From the NCBI GenBank assembly GCA_963575745.1, contig CAUYUJ010007269.1, forward strand, positions 353,501-417,500: a stretch of 64,000 nt of DNA. The letters are read 5' to 3'. The translations under genes were made by a program, and so were the position numbers. Below are positions 9,715-19,766 of the stretch, one piece after another (positions within the stretch are counted from its first letter, which is position 1; every line of letters begins with the position of its first letter). The notes under the pieces were generated by a model. That model made no database searches and was not told the DNA's origin. It worked only from the letters and a program-made list of their open reading frames with translations. The DNA is from Prorocentrum cordatum. Taxonomy: Eukaryota > Sar > Dinophyceae > Prorocentrales > Prorocentraceae.

Positions 9715-11335
9715 AAGAGACCGACGGGCGGCGACCCATCACAGGCAGTGCGTCATCCCGCTGGAACTCCCAGGAGCTCACGAAAGAAACGACAGCTGCG
9801 CACTTGGCTGGCATCGCCCCGTGCGGCGAGGTTTCGCGCGGTCTGCGTCAAGCGTCCCTCCGCTGGATCTCCCAAGAGTTTGCCAACACGGCGGCAACTT
9901 TCGCACTTGGAAGCGCCTCTGAGGAGGCAGATCCAGCCTGATCCGCGTAAGGCGTCACCCCGCGGATCACCGTCGGATGCCACGCCGCTAGACCCCCCAC
10001 GGGCAAGCATCACTGGCGCCTGGAGGCACCGGGGGTGGGGTGGGGTGGGGGTGGGGCAAGGTCCAACGCGCAGTTGGCAACGCCCAAGGAGGTGAGGTGC
10101 CGTTTGATCTGCGTAACGCGAGTCTGCACTGGACCTCCCAGGAACTCGCGAGCGTGGCGTGAATGGCGTGGTCAGCAGCGCCCAAGGGGGCGAAGTCTCG
10201 CCCCAAATCCCGTAGGCCGTCTGGTGGCATTCCGCCGGGCCTCCCAGAGGCTCACGAAATTGTCGGCAGTTGCGCAATTAGCGGCGCCCTGACAAACAAT
10301 CGCGTTTGGGTCCCCGTCGGACGCCACCCCGCTGGAGCTCTCAAGAGCTCACGAAAAATGCTACAATTCCGGCGGTATCCGGGGGAACCAGCGAGGTCCG
10401 CTTGGATCCCCGTAGGACGTCACTTCGCGCTGGATTCCCGTAGGACGTCATTCTGCTTCCTGGAGCTTGTGCATTATACGACAATTTCGCAACGGGCAGC
10501 GCCCTCGGAGTGGCTTGACCAGCGTAAGACGCTGGAGCTCCCAAGAGCTTACGGCGACGACACCAGTTGCGCAGCTGGAAGCACCCAGGGAGGGGGAAGT
10601 CTGATGTGGATCCCCGTATGACGTCACCTCACAGGCTCCCACAGTCTCATGCACACGGCGACAAGTGCGCGGCTCGCACCACGTAGACAGGGCGAGGTCT
10701 CCCTAGGATCCCCGTAGGACGTCACTCTGCAGGACCTCTCAGGAGCTCAAGACAACGACGACAGTTGCGCAATTGGTAGCACCCAAGGAGGGTGAGGTAT
10801 CGTTTGGATCCCCATCGGAGGTCACTCCGCTGGGGTTCCGATGCGGTCACGGGAGCGGCGACAACTGCGCAATTGGCAGCGGAAGACGGGGTCTCGTTTG
10901 GACCCCATGGGACGTCACTCCGCTCGACCTCCCAGGACCTCACGCGACAGAAGTTTCAAAAACACGGCTGGCAGAACACAGTGAGGGCGAGGTACCGCTT
11001 GGATCCCCTGGGACCTCACTCCGCTGGAACCCCCACAGCTCCCAGAAGTGGCAACAGTTTGACAGTGCCCAGGGAGGACGAAGGCCCTTGGGACGTCGAT
11101 CAACTCGACCTTCCAGAGCCCACGGAAGCGGCGACAGCTGCGTAATTGGCAGCGCTCAGGGAGGGCGATGTCTTCCTTGGATCTGAGTAGGACGTCACTC
11201 CGTAGGATTTTCCAGGAGTTCGCGAACGTGGTGACAGTTGCGAAATTGTCGTCAGCAGCCAATCGGGAGAAACGGTCTCGTTCGGATCCCCGTGTAGGAC
11301 GTCATTCCGCTGAAGCTGCGGCTTGCAACACCCAG
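9715..11335. repeat. Diverged satellite, unit about 98 bp, about 16 copies
   Basis: The phrase GGACGTCACTCCGCTGGACC, followed by TCCCAGGAGCTCACG and GTTGCGCAATTGGCAGCGCCC, recurs with substitutions near 9751, 9851, 9950, 10117, 10220, 10316, 10411, 10520, 10617, 10714, 10815, 10908, 11005, 11090, 11187 and 11290. Most spacings are 93-103 bp. Copies differ considerably, so the array is old. The frames across it are not conserved. Confidence 0.85.
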
Positions 11336-11474
11336 GGAGGCCGATGCCATGGTTAGAGAAGGGCTGAACAACAAACGACCAGTTCACTGGGTGTTGATAC
11401 TTGAATCGTGTAGGGTGGAGGGCATCTTCTCTACCTCCGGTTGGTGGCGGCAGGCCTATGGTGCCAACCTCCTC

Positions 11475-11712
11475 CTCCTCCTCGCGGGGCCGGGGGCAGC
11501 ACGCCGAGCGAGGGGGAGGAGGAGGAGGAGGGGGAGGAGGAGGAGGAGGAGGGGGAGGAGGAGGAGGAGGGGGAGGGGGAGGAGAGGAGGAGGAGGAGGA
11601 GGAGGAGGAGGAGAGGAGGAGGAGGAGGAGGAGGGGGGAGGAGGAGGAGGGGGAGGAGGAGGAGGAGGAGAAGGAGGAGGAGGAGGAGGAGGAGGAGGAG
11701 GAGGAGGAGAAG
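11475..11712. repeat. (GGA)n tract inside the satellite region
   Basis: Imperfect GGA with CGA and GGGGGA variants. It separates the two parts of the 98-bp satellite. Confidence 0.9.
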
Positions 11713-11845
11713 CATCGGGTGCCCTTCGGTGCCTGCCCTGCTCCATCCACCAGGGGCGTTGCCCCCTTCGTGGGGACATGTGTGGACGGGCCGCCCCCCC
11801 CCCCCCCCCAAACGCCGCACGTGCTGCGCCAACGGCGGTGGGGAT

Positions 11846-11878
11846 GTTTGAGCCGAGAGCGGCATGCTCGGCTCAAAC
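11846..11878. other. Perfect 12-bp stem hairpin
   Basis: GTTTGAGCCGAG and CTCGGCTCAAAC flank a 9-nt loop. It directly precedes a GGA tract. It could be a terminator-like or cruciform structure, but no transcript context is known. Confidence 0.5.
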
Positions 11879-11880
11879 AG

Positions 11881-11970
11881 GGAGGAGGAGGAGGAGGAGG
11901 AGGAGGAGGAGGAGGAGGAGGAGGAGGAGGAGGAGGAGGAGGAGGAGGGGGAGGAGGAGGAGGAGGAGGT
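11881..11970. repeat. (GGA)n microsatellite
   Basis: Nearly pure GGA with one GGGGGA interruption. Confidence 0.92.
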
Positions 11971-11983
11971 GGGGTGTTTTTTC

Positions 11984-12188
11984 CTTCTCTTGCCAGGGGA
12001 TGCGACGGCCTTTCCAGGAGCCCCCATCAGACTTATCACATAAGCTTGAGCCCTTCTCTTCCCAGAGTTATCACATAAGCTTGAGCCAGAGCGGCATCAT
12101 GCTTCTTCCTTCTCTTCCCAGGGGATGCGACGGCCTTCCCAGGAGCCCCCATCAGACTTATCACATAAGCTTGAGCCCTTCTCTCAGG
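11984..12188. repeat. Tandem duplication, period about 123 bp
   Basis: The block GGGATGCGACGGCCTT, then CCAGGAGCCCCCATCAGAC and TTATCACATAAGCTTGAGCC occurs at about 11998 and 12121. An additional TTATCACATAAGCTTGAGCC lies between them. Confidence 0.75.
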
Positions 12189-12379
12189 GAGGGTCGGTGA
12201 GGTGGTCGTGGGTAAGTCAACATCCTCCCAATAGCGCGCCGAGTCCGTGACACGAGTCAGCACTTAGAGCTTACTGAACAGGGAGGCAACGGAGACTTCT
12301 GTGGCCTGGATGCACGGGCAAGCTGGGAAACCCAAACTGAAACGACAACACATGGTGCGACCTGGAGTCCTGGATAGAC

Positions 12380-12595
12380 TGGTAATCTCAGAATGAGATT
12401 TCACTGGTGTCCCGTGCCAGGACCTCCCACGAGCTCACAACAACGGCGATGGTTGCGCAGGCTGCAGCGCTCACAGAGGGCGAGGTCTAATTTTAGATCC
12501 TATGGGGTGTCACTCCGCTGGACCTCCCAAGCGCTCACGAGAATGGCGGGAATTGCTTTGCTGACAGCACCCGTAGGGGCAAGCAGCGAACGACG
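12380..12595. repeat. 98-bp satellite, detached block of about 2 copies
   Basis: GACCTCCCACGAGCTCAC (about 12420) and GTGTCACTCCGCTGGACCTC (about 12507), with AGGGCGAGGT between them, match the satellite at 9715-11335. The satellite was therefore split by the GGA-rich insertions. Confidence 0.75.
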
Positions 12596-12640
12596 AGGAA
12601 GCGAGAAGCGGGTGAGAGAGGACGGGGGAGAGGAGGCGGG

Positions 12641-12700
12641 AGAAGAGGCGGAGGAGGAGGAGGAGGAGGAGGAGGAGGAGGAAGAGGAGGAGGAGGAGCA
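12641..12700. repeat. (GGA)n microsatellite
   Basis: A GGA run with one GAAGAG interruption, ending in CAGCAG. Confidence 0.88.
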
Positions 12701-12902
12701 GCAGCGGTGCTCTCTTCGAACCGGAAGCCCATCCCAGGAGCGTGGGGGACGACACTGGATGGCCCTGCAGAACCCATTCGGGCCGCCCAGGGCCACCAGT
12801 ACCCTCCCGAAAAAGACACCACCAGGGCCCCAGTACCCATTCGGGCTGCCCAGGCAGAGCTTAGCGAGCCTCTGCCAGCGAGCTCGATCGACCGATTGTG
12901 CC

Positions 12903-12991
12903 CAGGAGGAGGAGGAGGAGGAGGAGGAGGAGGAGGAGGAGGAGGAGGAGGAGGAGGAGGAGGAGGAGGAGGAGGAGGAGGAGGAGGAGGG
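12903..12991. repeat. (GGA)n tract at the 3' flank of the LINE
   Basis: A pure GGA run, preceded at 12889-12898 by CGATTGTGCC. The same 10-mer precedes the GGA tract at the other end of the LINE (21082-21091). On the LINE's own strand this is a (TCC)n tail, about 80 bp past the last stop codon. Confidence 0.9.
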
Positions 12992-13068
12992 TGGGGGTGA
13001 GGGTGAGGGCAGTAGGGAACGCGCCAGTCGTGCCGACGCGCCCCGCCCGCGGCGCCCGCGCCCCCCGC

Positions 13069-16000
13069 TCAGCGGTCGCCGCCCTCGGCGGCCCGCGGAG
13101 CGCGAGGCAAGCTCAGCGCGGCGGCGTCGGCCCGCGCCCGCTTGGCTGGCGGGCCGCCTGCGGGCGCCCCGCGGGTGGCCGACTGCGGCCAGCTGCAGGG
13201 GCGGGGGCCACGGCCCGCGGGCGCAGCAGCCGCCGCACGGCGCTGCCGCTTCGCCTCCTGGCCGAACTCGTCCTCCTTGACGGCGCCGCTGCGGCCGCGA
13301 GCAGCTCGAAGAAGGAAAGCGACCTTGTCGCTGAGGCTCGCATCCGCAGGAAGACCACGGGGAGGCGAGGACGGCTCCGCGCCCGTGGCGCTCCTCGCCT
13401 CCCTTTCACACTCTCCTGTCCCGCAATTTATCACAGGGCGCGGGCAACTGTCTGACCCAGCCGAAGGACCTGGGGGTGCCGCTCCCAGCGGGACTGGCCC
13501 CCCCAGGTCTGCCGCCCCGAGGACCGAGTCGCCCAGCGCGTCCCCGATCGCGTCGCCCAGTGCGGAGTGGGCCTCCACGCGGGTGGCGTCGCCCAGCACC
13601 TCGCACCCCATCACAATGTCGGCGAGGGCCTTTGGCGAGAGCCGCTTCGGGATCAGCGGTTCGCACGGAGCTAGGCCGATCTCCCTCACGGATCGACCCG
13701 CAACACCAGCGCCTTCACGCATCTCCTCCCCGATCGTATCGTCCAGCTCGTGGTGGCCCACCTCGTCCAGCGCACCTTCGGCCTCAGTGCCCCGCGCATG
13801 GGGAGCAGCTGACCCCTCCAGGTCTGCCGTCACGACCGAGTCGCTCTTCACAACAACCTCCCGCTCGATGTCGGTGGCGTGGGGCCTTGGCGAGAGCCGC
13901 TTTGGAATCAGCGGTTCGCACGAGGTTAGGCCGATCTCCCGCGCGGATCGACCCGCACCACCCGCGCCTCCACGAACAGCATCACCTATCATGGCGTCGT
14001 CCAGCAGGTGGTGGACCACCCCGTCCAGCATGTCATCGGCCTCCGTGTTCATCGCATGAGGAGCGGCTGGCCCCTCCCTGACTGCCGCCTCGGAGACCGA
14101 GTCGCCCGTCACAACAACCTCCTGCTCTGTGTCGACGGCGTGGGGCCTTGGCGAGAGCCGCTCTGGGATCAGCGGTTCGCACGAGGTTAGGCCGATCTCC
14201 CGCACGGATCGACCCGCAACACCCACGCCTTCACGAAGAGCATCTCCATCCGCGTCGTCCGTCACGTAATGGGCCACCTCGTCTGGCTCGCGGTAGGCCT
14301 CCGCGACCAGCGCAGGGGGGACCAGGCCTCGTCGCTCTGCGGCCCGTGCAGCAGCTCGTGCAGCACGGCGTCGACGAGCCAGCAGCCCCGGGCCTATCAC
14401 CAGCTCGGCCTCCTTCCTCACGAACCTGCGCTGTCCACTGACCTTCGGCCACAGGCCACGCGCCAGCCGCTGGAGGTAATCGCGACCAGCCCGCGAGGGG
14501 CGACCCAGGCATCTGGCCCGCAGGCCTAGGCCCACCATGCGACCCGCAGCGGCCACGAAACACCCGCAGCAGACACATAACCACACGTCCAGGCGCTCGT
14601 GGAGTCGTAGAAAATGGGAAGCATGAGGCCGACCTCCTCCGATATGCGGGAGGCCCTCCCGCAGCATGAGTGTGGAGGGCCCATCGCGCAGCAGCCCAGG
14701 ACAGCGAGATGCCATCCACTGCGATCGCACGGAGCGGGATGCCGAACACCTGCATCTCAAGCAGCTGCCTCGGCTGTCCAACGCGTGCGACGAGCCGAAG
14801 GCCTCCACCATGCTGGGCGCAGGTGGGGCCTGCCGCCGTCGCCTCGCACGTCGCACCGATGGCGTGAACTCGGCCTCGGCGCTCAGCGCGTCCAAGGTAG
14901 CCCGCAGCAGGCGCCGTCTGACCACCAACGCCATCTGCTCAGCCTGGAGCACCCGCCCTCTCTCGGTGGCAGGGAGACGGGCCAGCTCAGCGGCTCCACC
15001 TGCGAGGACGTCGGCGACCGCATTGCCCATCATCAGCCATGGCGGGAGGCCACGCCGCGCGGCCTCGTCCACGTCCAGGTGCGAGTTCACGTGCTCCACG
15101 ACGAACTCCGACCTGTCCCTCGCCAGGAAGAGCTGGCCTAGCAGGGCCCACAGGTCGCAGTCAACACCCTGCGGCCGCTGATCGCGTCTGCTCCACCAGC
15201 CCATGCAGACTGCCAAGTTGTCGGAGACGTCCGTCGGCCCCAGGGAGCCCTGCGCAGCTAGTACCAGCGCACGTAGCTCCCCGCGGTGCACGGTCTGCAC
15301 GGGGCCGCTGAGGCTGCCCCAGACGGCCTTCTCCAGCGTGCCGTTGAGCAGTTGGATCTTGGCCACGGCGAGCCCGACCCGCCGAAGATGTGGCACCTGC
15401 CCTTCATGTCCCCCGCTGGCGTCGCCGAAAAGGATGAGGGGGTCGAGCTCGGAGCCACGTCCAAACTCACCAGGGGCAACACCATCGGCCCGATGGCCCT
15501 GCAAGAAGATCCACGAGTCGCCGTCGGGTGGGGCGCTGACCTCCGTCCATCTGGCAGGGAGGAGGCCCCTGAGCCAGAAGGCGGCGTGCGCCTCATGGTC
15601 GATGGCCGCTCGGCCGCTGAACTCGTCGCTGTCGTCATATGCTTTGCTGCCCGTATTGCACGGGCAGCTCCAGTACCTGTGGTAGGCAGTCTCCTCAGCC
15701 TCTCCACAGCGCGGGCGCGTCAAGAGCTCAGTGTCTCCGAAGACCTCCCTCTTTCTGGCTCGCGGCCACGCGCCTCCGACAGCGATGGTGGCGAGCAGCT
15801 CCTCAAGCGCAGGCCCTCCAGGGAGCCGCCTGAGCCTCTGAAGGAGACTCTGCAGGGAACGCAGGTCAGCTCCTCCTTCCAAGCCAGCTCCGCACCAGTG
15901 ACCTGCCGCGCGCTGCCACAGGTCCTCCTGGACTGAGGCGTCGAAGGCGTCGAGGATGGCCTGGCAGGAGCCCTCGGTGATGCTGACTACGTCGGGAAAA

Positions 16001-16395
16001 GCCCACCTTTCACGATAACCATCCTGAAGGTGTCGCTCCCAACCTCGAGGACCCACAGGACACCAGCCGTACTGCAGCAGCATAGCCTGCAGGGCGGAGA
16101 TGGGGCCACGCACCAGCCTCGACCTCTCCTCGGGAGGGGCTTCGCGCAGCCGGGCATGGATGGGGATCCAGGCGCGCTCAACCCGCTGACGTGCCTCCTG
16201 GCTGCCTCTCCACACCTCGAACCAGTTCTTGAGGAGCGCCCGAGGGAGGCGCCGTGCAGGGTCAAGGGCTCCCGCGCGGAGGGCCAGCTGACGCCAGCCG
16301 CCTTCGCAGCTCGGCCAGCCTGCTGCCGCAGGCGCCGAAGATCTCGAGGCCGTAGGTCGCTGCCGTCTGGAGGCCGACCTTCTCGACGAACCCAC
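13069..16395 (-). CDS. LINE ORF2, C-terminal part: RNase H and zinc-finger-like tail
   Basis: A long open frame of 1108 codons whose meaningful part starts near 16290. It degrades the RNA strand during retrotransposition. A Cys/His motif (CGEAEETAYHRYWSCPC, about residues 230-250) precedes the RNase H domain (about 318-475). That domain keeps all acidic and His positions: GDASGG, RGELRALV, SDNLAV, NSHLD and NAVADVLAG. Residues about 545-690 carry further Cys pairs (CLRC, CVCCGC). Residues about 735-1005 hold three repeats beginning REIGL.(S/P)CEPLIP. The last 80 residues are basic and Ala/Pro-rich. The stop lies about 77 bp from the terminal TCC tract. Confidence 0.8.
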   Translation of the reverse strand: MGSSRRSASRRQRPTASRSSAPAAAGWPSCEGGWRQLALRAGALDPARRLPRALLKNWFEVWRGSQEARQRVERAWIPIHARLREAPPEERSRLVRGPISALQAMLLQYGWCPVGPRGWERHLQDGYRERWAFPDVVSITEGSCQAILDAFDASVQEDLWQRAAGHWCGAGLEGGADLRSLQSLLQRLRRLPGGPALEELLATIAVGGAWPRARKREVFGDTELLTRPRCGEAEETAYHRYWSCPCNTGSKAYDDSDEFSGRAAIDHEAHAAFWLRGLLPARWTEVSAPPDGDSWIFLQGHRADGVAPGEFGRGSELDPLILFGDASGGHEGQVPHLRRVGLAVAKIQLLNGTLEKAVWGSLSGPVQTVHRGELRALVLAAQGSLGPTDVSDNLAVCMGWWSRRDQRPQGVDCDLWALLGQLFLARDRSEFVVEHVNSHLDVDEAARRGLPPWLMMGNAVADVLAGGAAELARLPATERGRVLQAEQMALVVRRRLLRATLDALSAEAEFTPSVRRARRRRQAPPAPSMVEAFGSSHALDSRGSCLRCRCSASRSVRSQWMASRCPGLLRDGPSTLMLREGLPHIGGGRPHASHFLRLHERLDVWLCVCCGCFVAAAGRMVGLGLRARCLGRPSRAGRDYLQRLARGLWPKVSGQRRFVRKEAELVIGPGLLARRRRAARAAARAAERRGLVPPALVAEAYREPDEVAHYVTDDADGDALREGVGVAGRSVREIGLTSCEPLIPERLSPRPHAVDTEQEVVVTGDSVSEAAVREGPAAPHAMNTEADDMLDGVVHHLLDDAMIGDAVRGGAGGAGRSAREIGLTSCEPLIPKRLSPRPHATDIEREVVVKSDSVVTADLEGSAAPHARGTEAEGALDEVGHHELDDTIGEEMREGAGVAGRSVREIGLAPCEPLIPKRLSPKALADIVMGCEVLGDATRVEAHSALGDAIGDALGDSVLGAADLGGPVPLGAAPPGPSAGSDSCPRPVINCGTGECEREARSATGAEPSSPPRGLPADASLSDKVAFLLRAARGRSGAVKEDEFGQEAKRQRRAAAAAPAGRGPRPCSWPQSATRGAPAGGPPAKRARADAAALSLPRAPRAAEGGDR
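13600..14290 (-). repeat. Three in-frame tandem repeats in the LINE C-terminus
   Basis: The word AGGCCGATCTCCC next to GATCAGCGGTTCGCACG on the plus strand recurs near 13670, 13930 and 14190, a period of about 260 bp. The copies encode REIGLTSCEPLIPERLSPR, REIGLTSCEPLIPKRLSPR and a more diverged REIGLAPCEPLIPKRLSPK. The spacing keeps the reading frame. Confidence 0.8.
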
Positions 16396-16624
16396 ACTTC
16401 AGGTACTGCCTCGATGCCTTGGCCATGCCTCGGAGCCGCTTGCTCGCCTGCCTCGTCTTGCCGAAGCGCTTCGAGATCGTGGAGCGCACAGGCCGTCTGC
16501 CCGCCGCGAGGTCAACTCCGAGGCATGTGCCGAAGGAAGAAGCCTGGACGGTGAACCCGTGCTGCTTGACAATCTTCGCGACCCTGCGGGCGTCCTCCAG
16601 CTGCGAGCACACCACAACACTCTT
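16290..16624 (-). CDS. LINE ORF2 fragment: RT thumb/connection region
   Basis: The frame reads CSQLEDARRVAKIVKQHG and then LGVDLAAGRRP, and ends near AELRRRL. It is the expected continuation after the RT palm. It is joined to the palm by a shift at a six-G run (16625-16630 on plus): one more C on the coding strand would give ALPPKSVVVCSQLEDA without a break. A second shift near 16290 leads into the RNase H frame. Either mutation or a homopolymer sequencing error could explain the first break. Confidence 0.65.
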
Positions 16625-17450
16625 GGGGGGAGCGCAAAGCCCTCCTGCTGCATGCCCTGCCCGAAGTCGCGGATGCCCTGCGAGACGGCAGCGACTACAG
16701 CGGGACGAGAACCCACCGCGGAGAGGGAGAGGTCATCCACCCAGATCCGCGACGGCAGGAGCTGAGGCATCCCCTGTGGGGCCCCCGTGGCGAGCCGCTC
16801 CATGGTGAAGTACGTTATGCACCTGCCGAAGCGCGTGCCCGATCGCACTCCCTGGACAACCGACTGCGAGGGGATCACGAGCCTCGAAGCCAAGCCGTCC
16901 TGCAGCAGGACGCGCCCCGCCATGCACTGCTGCAGCTCCAGGGCCAGGACGGCGGGCGGGAAGCCGCGCCGAAGAGCGGCCCGAGCCAGCCCCGTCCACG
17001 GCATGCTGTCATAGAACTTCTGGATGTCCACCAGGCCGTGCGCGTAAGAGACGCCCATGGCCGCGTAGGACTCCTCGCACACGGCCCTCGCGAAGGCCTC
17101 CCGCAGCGAGGAGTTGCCAGCCACTGCCGCGTCCCACGCTGGGGCCGTGCGGCGCGACCACCCCCGCATGGCGTCCTCCCTGACCATGCTCCAGCAGCGC
17201 GCGACCATGCTGAGGACGCCGATGATGCGCTCGCCCCCGCCCTTCTTCTCCAGGACATGGCCGAGCACGAGGAGGAGCTGCTCTGGCCACGTGGCCGCCC
17301 GCTCAGCGGCGGTGTAGAGGTCCGCCAGCTCCTGCAGCGCCGCGCCAGGCAGCCTGGCCAGGTCGCCCACCGAGAACTGGTCGATGCCCTTGCCCGTCTT
17401 GGGCCGCATGCGCAGGAGGGCCCGACGGATGTCGACCACCGTGGAGCTCC
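16625..17450 (-). CDS. LINE ORF2 fragment: reverse transcriptase palm
   Basis: RT copies the element's RNA at the nicked target. Visible motifs in order: RMRPKTGKGIDQFSVGDL (entry motif), HVLEKKGGGERIIGVLSM (motif 1/2-like), GLVDIQKFYDSMPW (motif A, catalytic Asp near 17028), SQSVVQGVRSGTRFG (motif B) and RIWVDDLSLS (motif C with both Asp kept, near 16743; WVDD instead of the common YADD). The catalytic residues are intact although the frame is broken on both sides. Confidence 0.85.
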
Positions 17451-18404
17451 ATCTCCTCGTACTGCACCAGCTCGCGAAGCTCGCCGGAGAGCGCCTGCAG
17501 GTCGCTGGGGTCGTAGGGACGCGGAGCCCACAACCCACTCCACGCATGGGCCTTGGCGTCGAGGATGTCACGCGGGTGCACGAGGATGCGGCTGCCGACC
17601 AGCACCTCATCCGCTGTTGACTGTCGCTCTCTCAGCGAGCGAAACGCCAGAGGAGTGGCCTCCTCGGCGCTAATCCACTGACGGAACTCGCGCAGGGAGG
17701 CCTGGACAGCGAGCCTCCGAGCACGCACTGCCGCCTCCAGAGCCGCCTCCTCCAGCGCTGTCAGGTCCTCATCAAAAATGGTGTGCACGTCCTCCAGGCT
17801 AGCGACCAGAGCGCTGAACCTGGGAGACCTTCCAGCGCGAGGAGGGGGGGCTCGTTGGCCTCCATCTGCAGCATGCAGATGCCGAGGCTGCCCGATGGGG
17901 CGCCCGCCGTTCCTGGTCCGATGATAGCACTTCTTGGCCTGCGCGGGGACGTGCTGGCTCAGCTCGCGCCCTGCTGCACGCAGGAACAGCCTGTCCTCGA
18001 CTGCCTTCTTGCTGCGTCGACGGAGCTTGCCAAGCCGACCGAAGAGCGCTGCCACTGAGGCCCACCACCTCGCTGCCGCCCCGCGCAAGGGCTCCTTCCA
18101 CGCCGTGGAGCTCGTGCCCTGCGCGGCGGGGGCGTCCACCAGCTGAGCCCTCTTGCTGCGCGAGACGCTGCCTGCATGCCGCTGGCCATGCTGGCGGCAG
18201 ATGGCGCGCTCTACGTGGGCTGCCCACTCGGCGTACTGAGCGCTGAGCTGCACCAGGTGGGGGCCGCCGACCAGGAGGGCTGCCGTCTCATCCTGCCCCA
18301 GAGGCTCGGGGGCGGCCTCGCGGGGGCCAGCGGCCGTGTCGAGCCAGACCGCGTCCTCCAGTTGCCACTGGTACTGCTGGTACTGCTCCCCGCTGCCGTC
18401 GCGA
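17445..18404 (-). CDS. LINE ORF2 fragment: linker between endonuclease and RT
   Basis: An open frame (part of 17303-18694) that contains QYQWQLEDAVWLD, a basic stretch with CRQHGQRHAG, FDEDLTALEEAALEAAVRARR and EFRQWISAEEATPLAFRSLRE. It ends with LSGELRELVQYEE, just before RT enters in another frame near 17445. The shift from the endonuclease frame lies near runs of C at 18431-18443 and 18479-18486. Its function is unknown. Its position between the two enzymatic domains is typical of LINEs. Confidence 0.6.
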
Positions 18405-19766
18405 TCATGGGGCAGTGGGGCGCGGGGAGTGGCCGCCCCCCCCCCCTCGCTCCTCCTGAGGGCGCAGGGAGTGGACGTCCTCCCCCCCCTCCTGGCGACG
18501 GCTGCGGGGAGGCAGGGCGGCCGCGCCCACAGGGGGCCCCTCGGGCGGGTCGCTCTCGAAATCCCCGAACTGCTCTGCGGCGAGGTCCTCGAAAAGATCG
18601 ACGTCCATGTCGTCAAGCCTCGCCGAAACACGGCCTGTGGGGGCCGCGGGGGGGGCCTGGCCGAACTCGGGGGCCTCCCAGTCGTCGCTCTCACTGCACT
18701 CGTCGGAGGTGTCCGAGCCCGCTGAGCCCGTGCCGGTGGGCGCCTCCTCTAGCACTCTGGCCTGCACGTGGATGCCGTAGAGCTGCTCGTGTAGATCCAG
18801 CTCCTTCTCCTTGGCGAGGGCGCGGCGGTCTGCTTCAGCTCCCGACCGACCTCTCCGCGTGCTGGCCCTCTCCTTCCTCGGGCGCGAGGCCTGCGGCAAG
18901 CTCTTGGCGAGCGCCAACCGACGGCCCTGAAGCACCTCATGGCCTGCCCGAAACTCCACCACGAGGCCGCAGTGGGTCTTCCAGGGCACAGCCGCTGTGG
19001 CCCACATGCCCGCCAGCAACGGCGCGCACGAGGCCGAGCACAATCCATAATCAATGTGTGAGCCCTCCCTACCTGCGTCGCAGGTGGTGGCTACCTTAAC
19101 CTGCACAACTTGGGCTCCGACTCGCTGTAGGAAGCCTGCACCTCGCAAGGTCTCGCTCGGCATGTTGAAGTCGCCGATGACCGGCCACGGGATGCGTATG
19201 GCCTGGAGGAGCCCCCCCAACTTGGCGAAGCGTCGAACGTTGCTTCCTCTCCAGCCCGTGCCACTCACGCCGTAGAAGGTCACCGCCACCAGCGAGCCCC
19301 TGCCCTTGAGGTGCAGCACACTGGCCTGGAAACCGTCGGCGGCAGTGGCCCCAGGCGCAGCAAGACCCACGTCCGTGCTGCCCTCGAGCGTGTGCGTGAA
19401 CTGACCGCGCTTGCACAACAACCACTCGCCGCCTTCACACCCCGCGGCAGTGGAACCTTCCAAGAGGCCCTTCCTGGAGGGCCTCGCATGATTGGCCAAG
19501 ATCGTGAGGTCGAGCTTCTTGGCTGCAACACGCCACTTCTCAAAGTGGCTCCCCTGCACGTGTGTCTCGACGAAACAGAACGTGTTGAACCGCTCGACCG
19601 ACTCCTCCACAAATCCCCATGCCAGTGGTCCCATCTCCGTGACATTCGCAAAGAATAAGCGATGGCCCCCACTGCAGACAAAATTGGAGTCGATCTCCTC
19701 AACACCACCCTCGAGACTCGTGCTGGCGCGGGCCGAGCCAGCATGGGCTGGGCCCGCGGCCTCCCG
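18405..19766 (-). CDS. LINE ORF2 fragment: APE-type endonuclease
   Basis: It nicks target DNA to prime reverse transcription. The frame follows the ORF1 TGA without another stop. The first domain motif, RLFFANVTE (catalytic Asn), lies upstream of the first Met (19634), so initiation at that Met would lose it. Other motifs are FCFVETHVQ (catalytic Glu), VIGDFNMP (Asp/Asn, near 19175), GSHIDYGLCS (near 19055) and VPWKTHCGLVVEF, where the usual Ser-Asp-His is Lys-Thr-His and the His is kept. An acidic tail (LDDMDVDLFEDLAAEQFGDF) follows before the frame is lost. Confidence 0.82.
   Translation of the reverse strand, partial: REAAGPAHAGSARASTSLEGGVEEIDSNFVCSGGHRLFFANVTEMGPLAWGFVEESVERFNTFCFVETHVQGSHFEKWRVAAKKLDLTILANHARPSRKGLLEGSTAAGCEGGEWLLCKRGQFTHTLEGSTDVGLAAPGATAADGFQASVLHLKGRGSLVAVTFYGVSGTGWRGSNVRRFAKLGGLLQAIRIPWPVIGDFNMPSETLRGAGFLQRVGAQVVQVKVATTCDAGREGSHIDYGLCSASCAPLLAGMWATAAVPWKTHCGLVVEFRAGHEVLQGRRLALAKSLPQASRPRKERASTRRGRSGAEADRRALAKEKELDLHEQLYGIHVQARVLEEAPTGTGSAGSDTSDECSESDDWEAPEFGQAPPAAPTGRVSARLDDMDVDLFEDLAAEQFGDFESDPPEGPPVGAAALPPRSRRQEGGEDVHSLRPQEERGGGGGHSPRPTAP

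Noticed and set aside
12034-12180. Three copies of AAGCTTGAGCC, whose inverse GGCTCAAG equals the leader's 3' end; one (near 12081) extends to GCCGCTCTGGCTCAAG
   Set aside because: Only 13 of 16 bases agree at best, and the copies belong to a local tandem duplication. Not enough for a leader relic.
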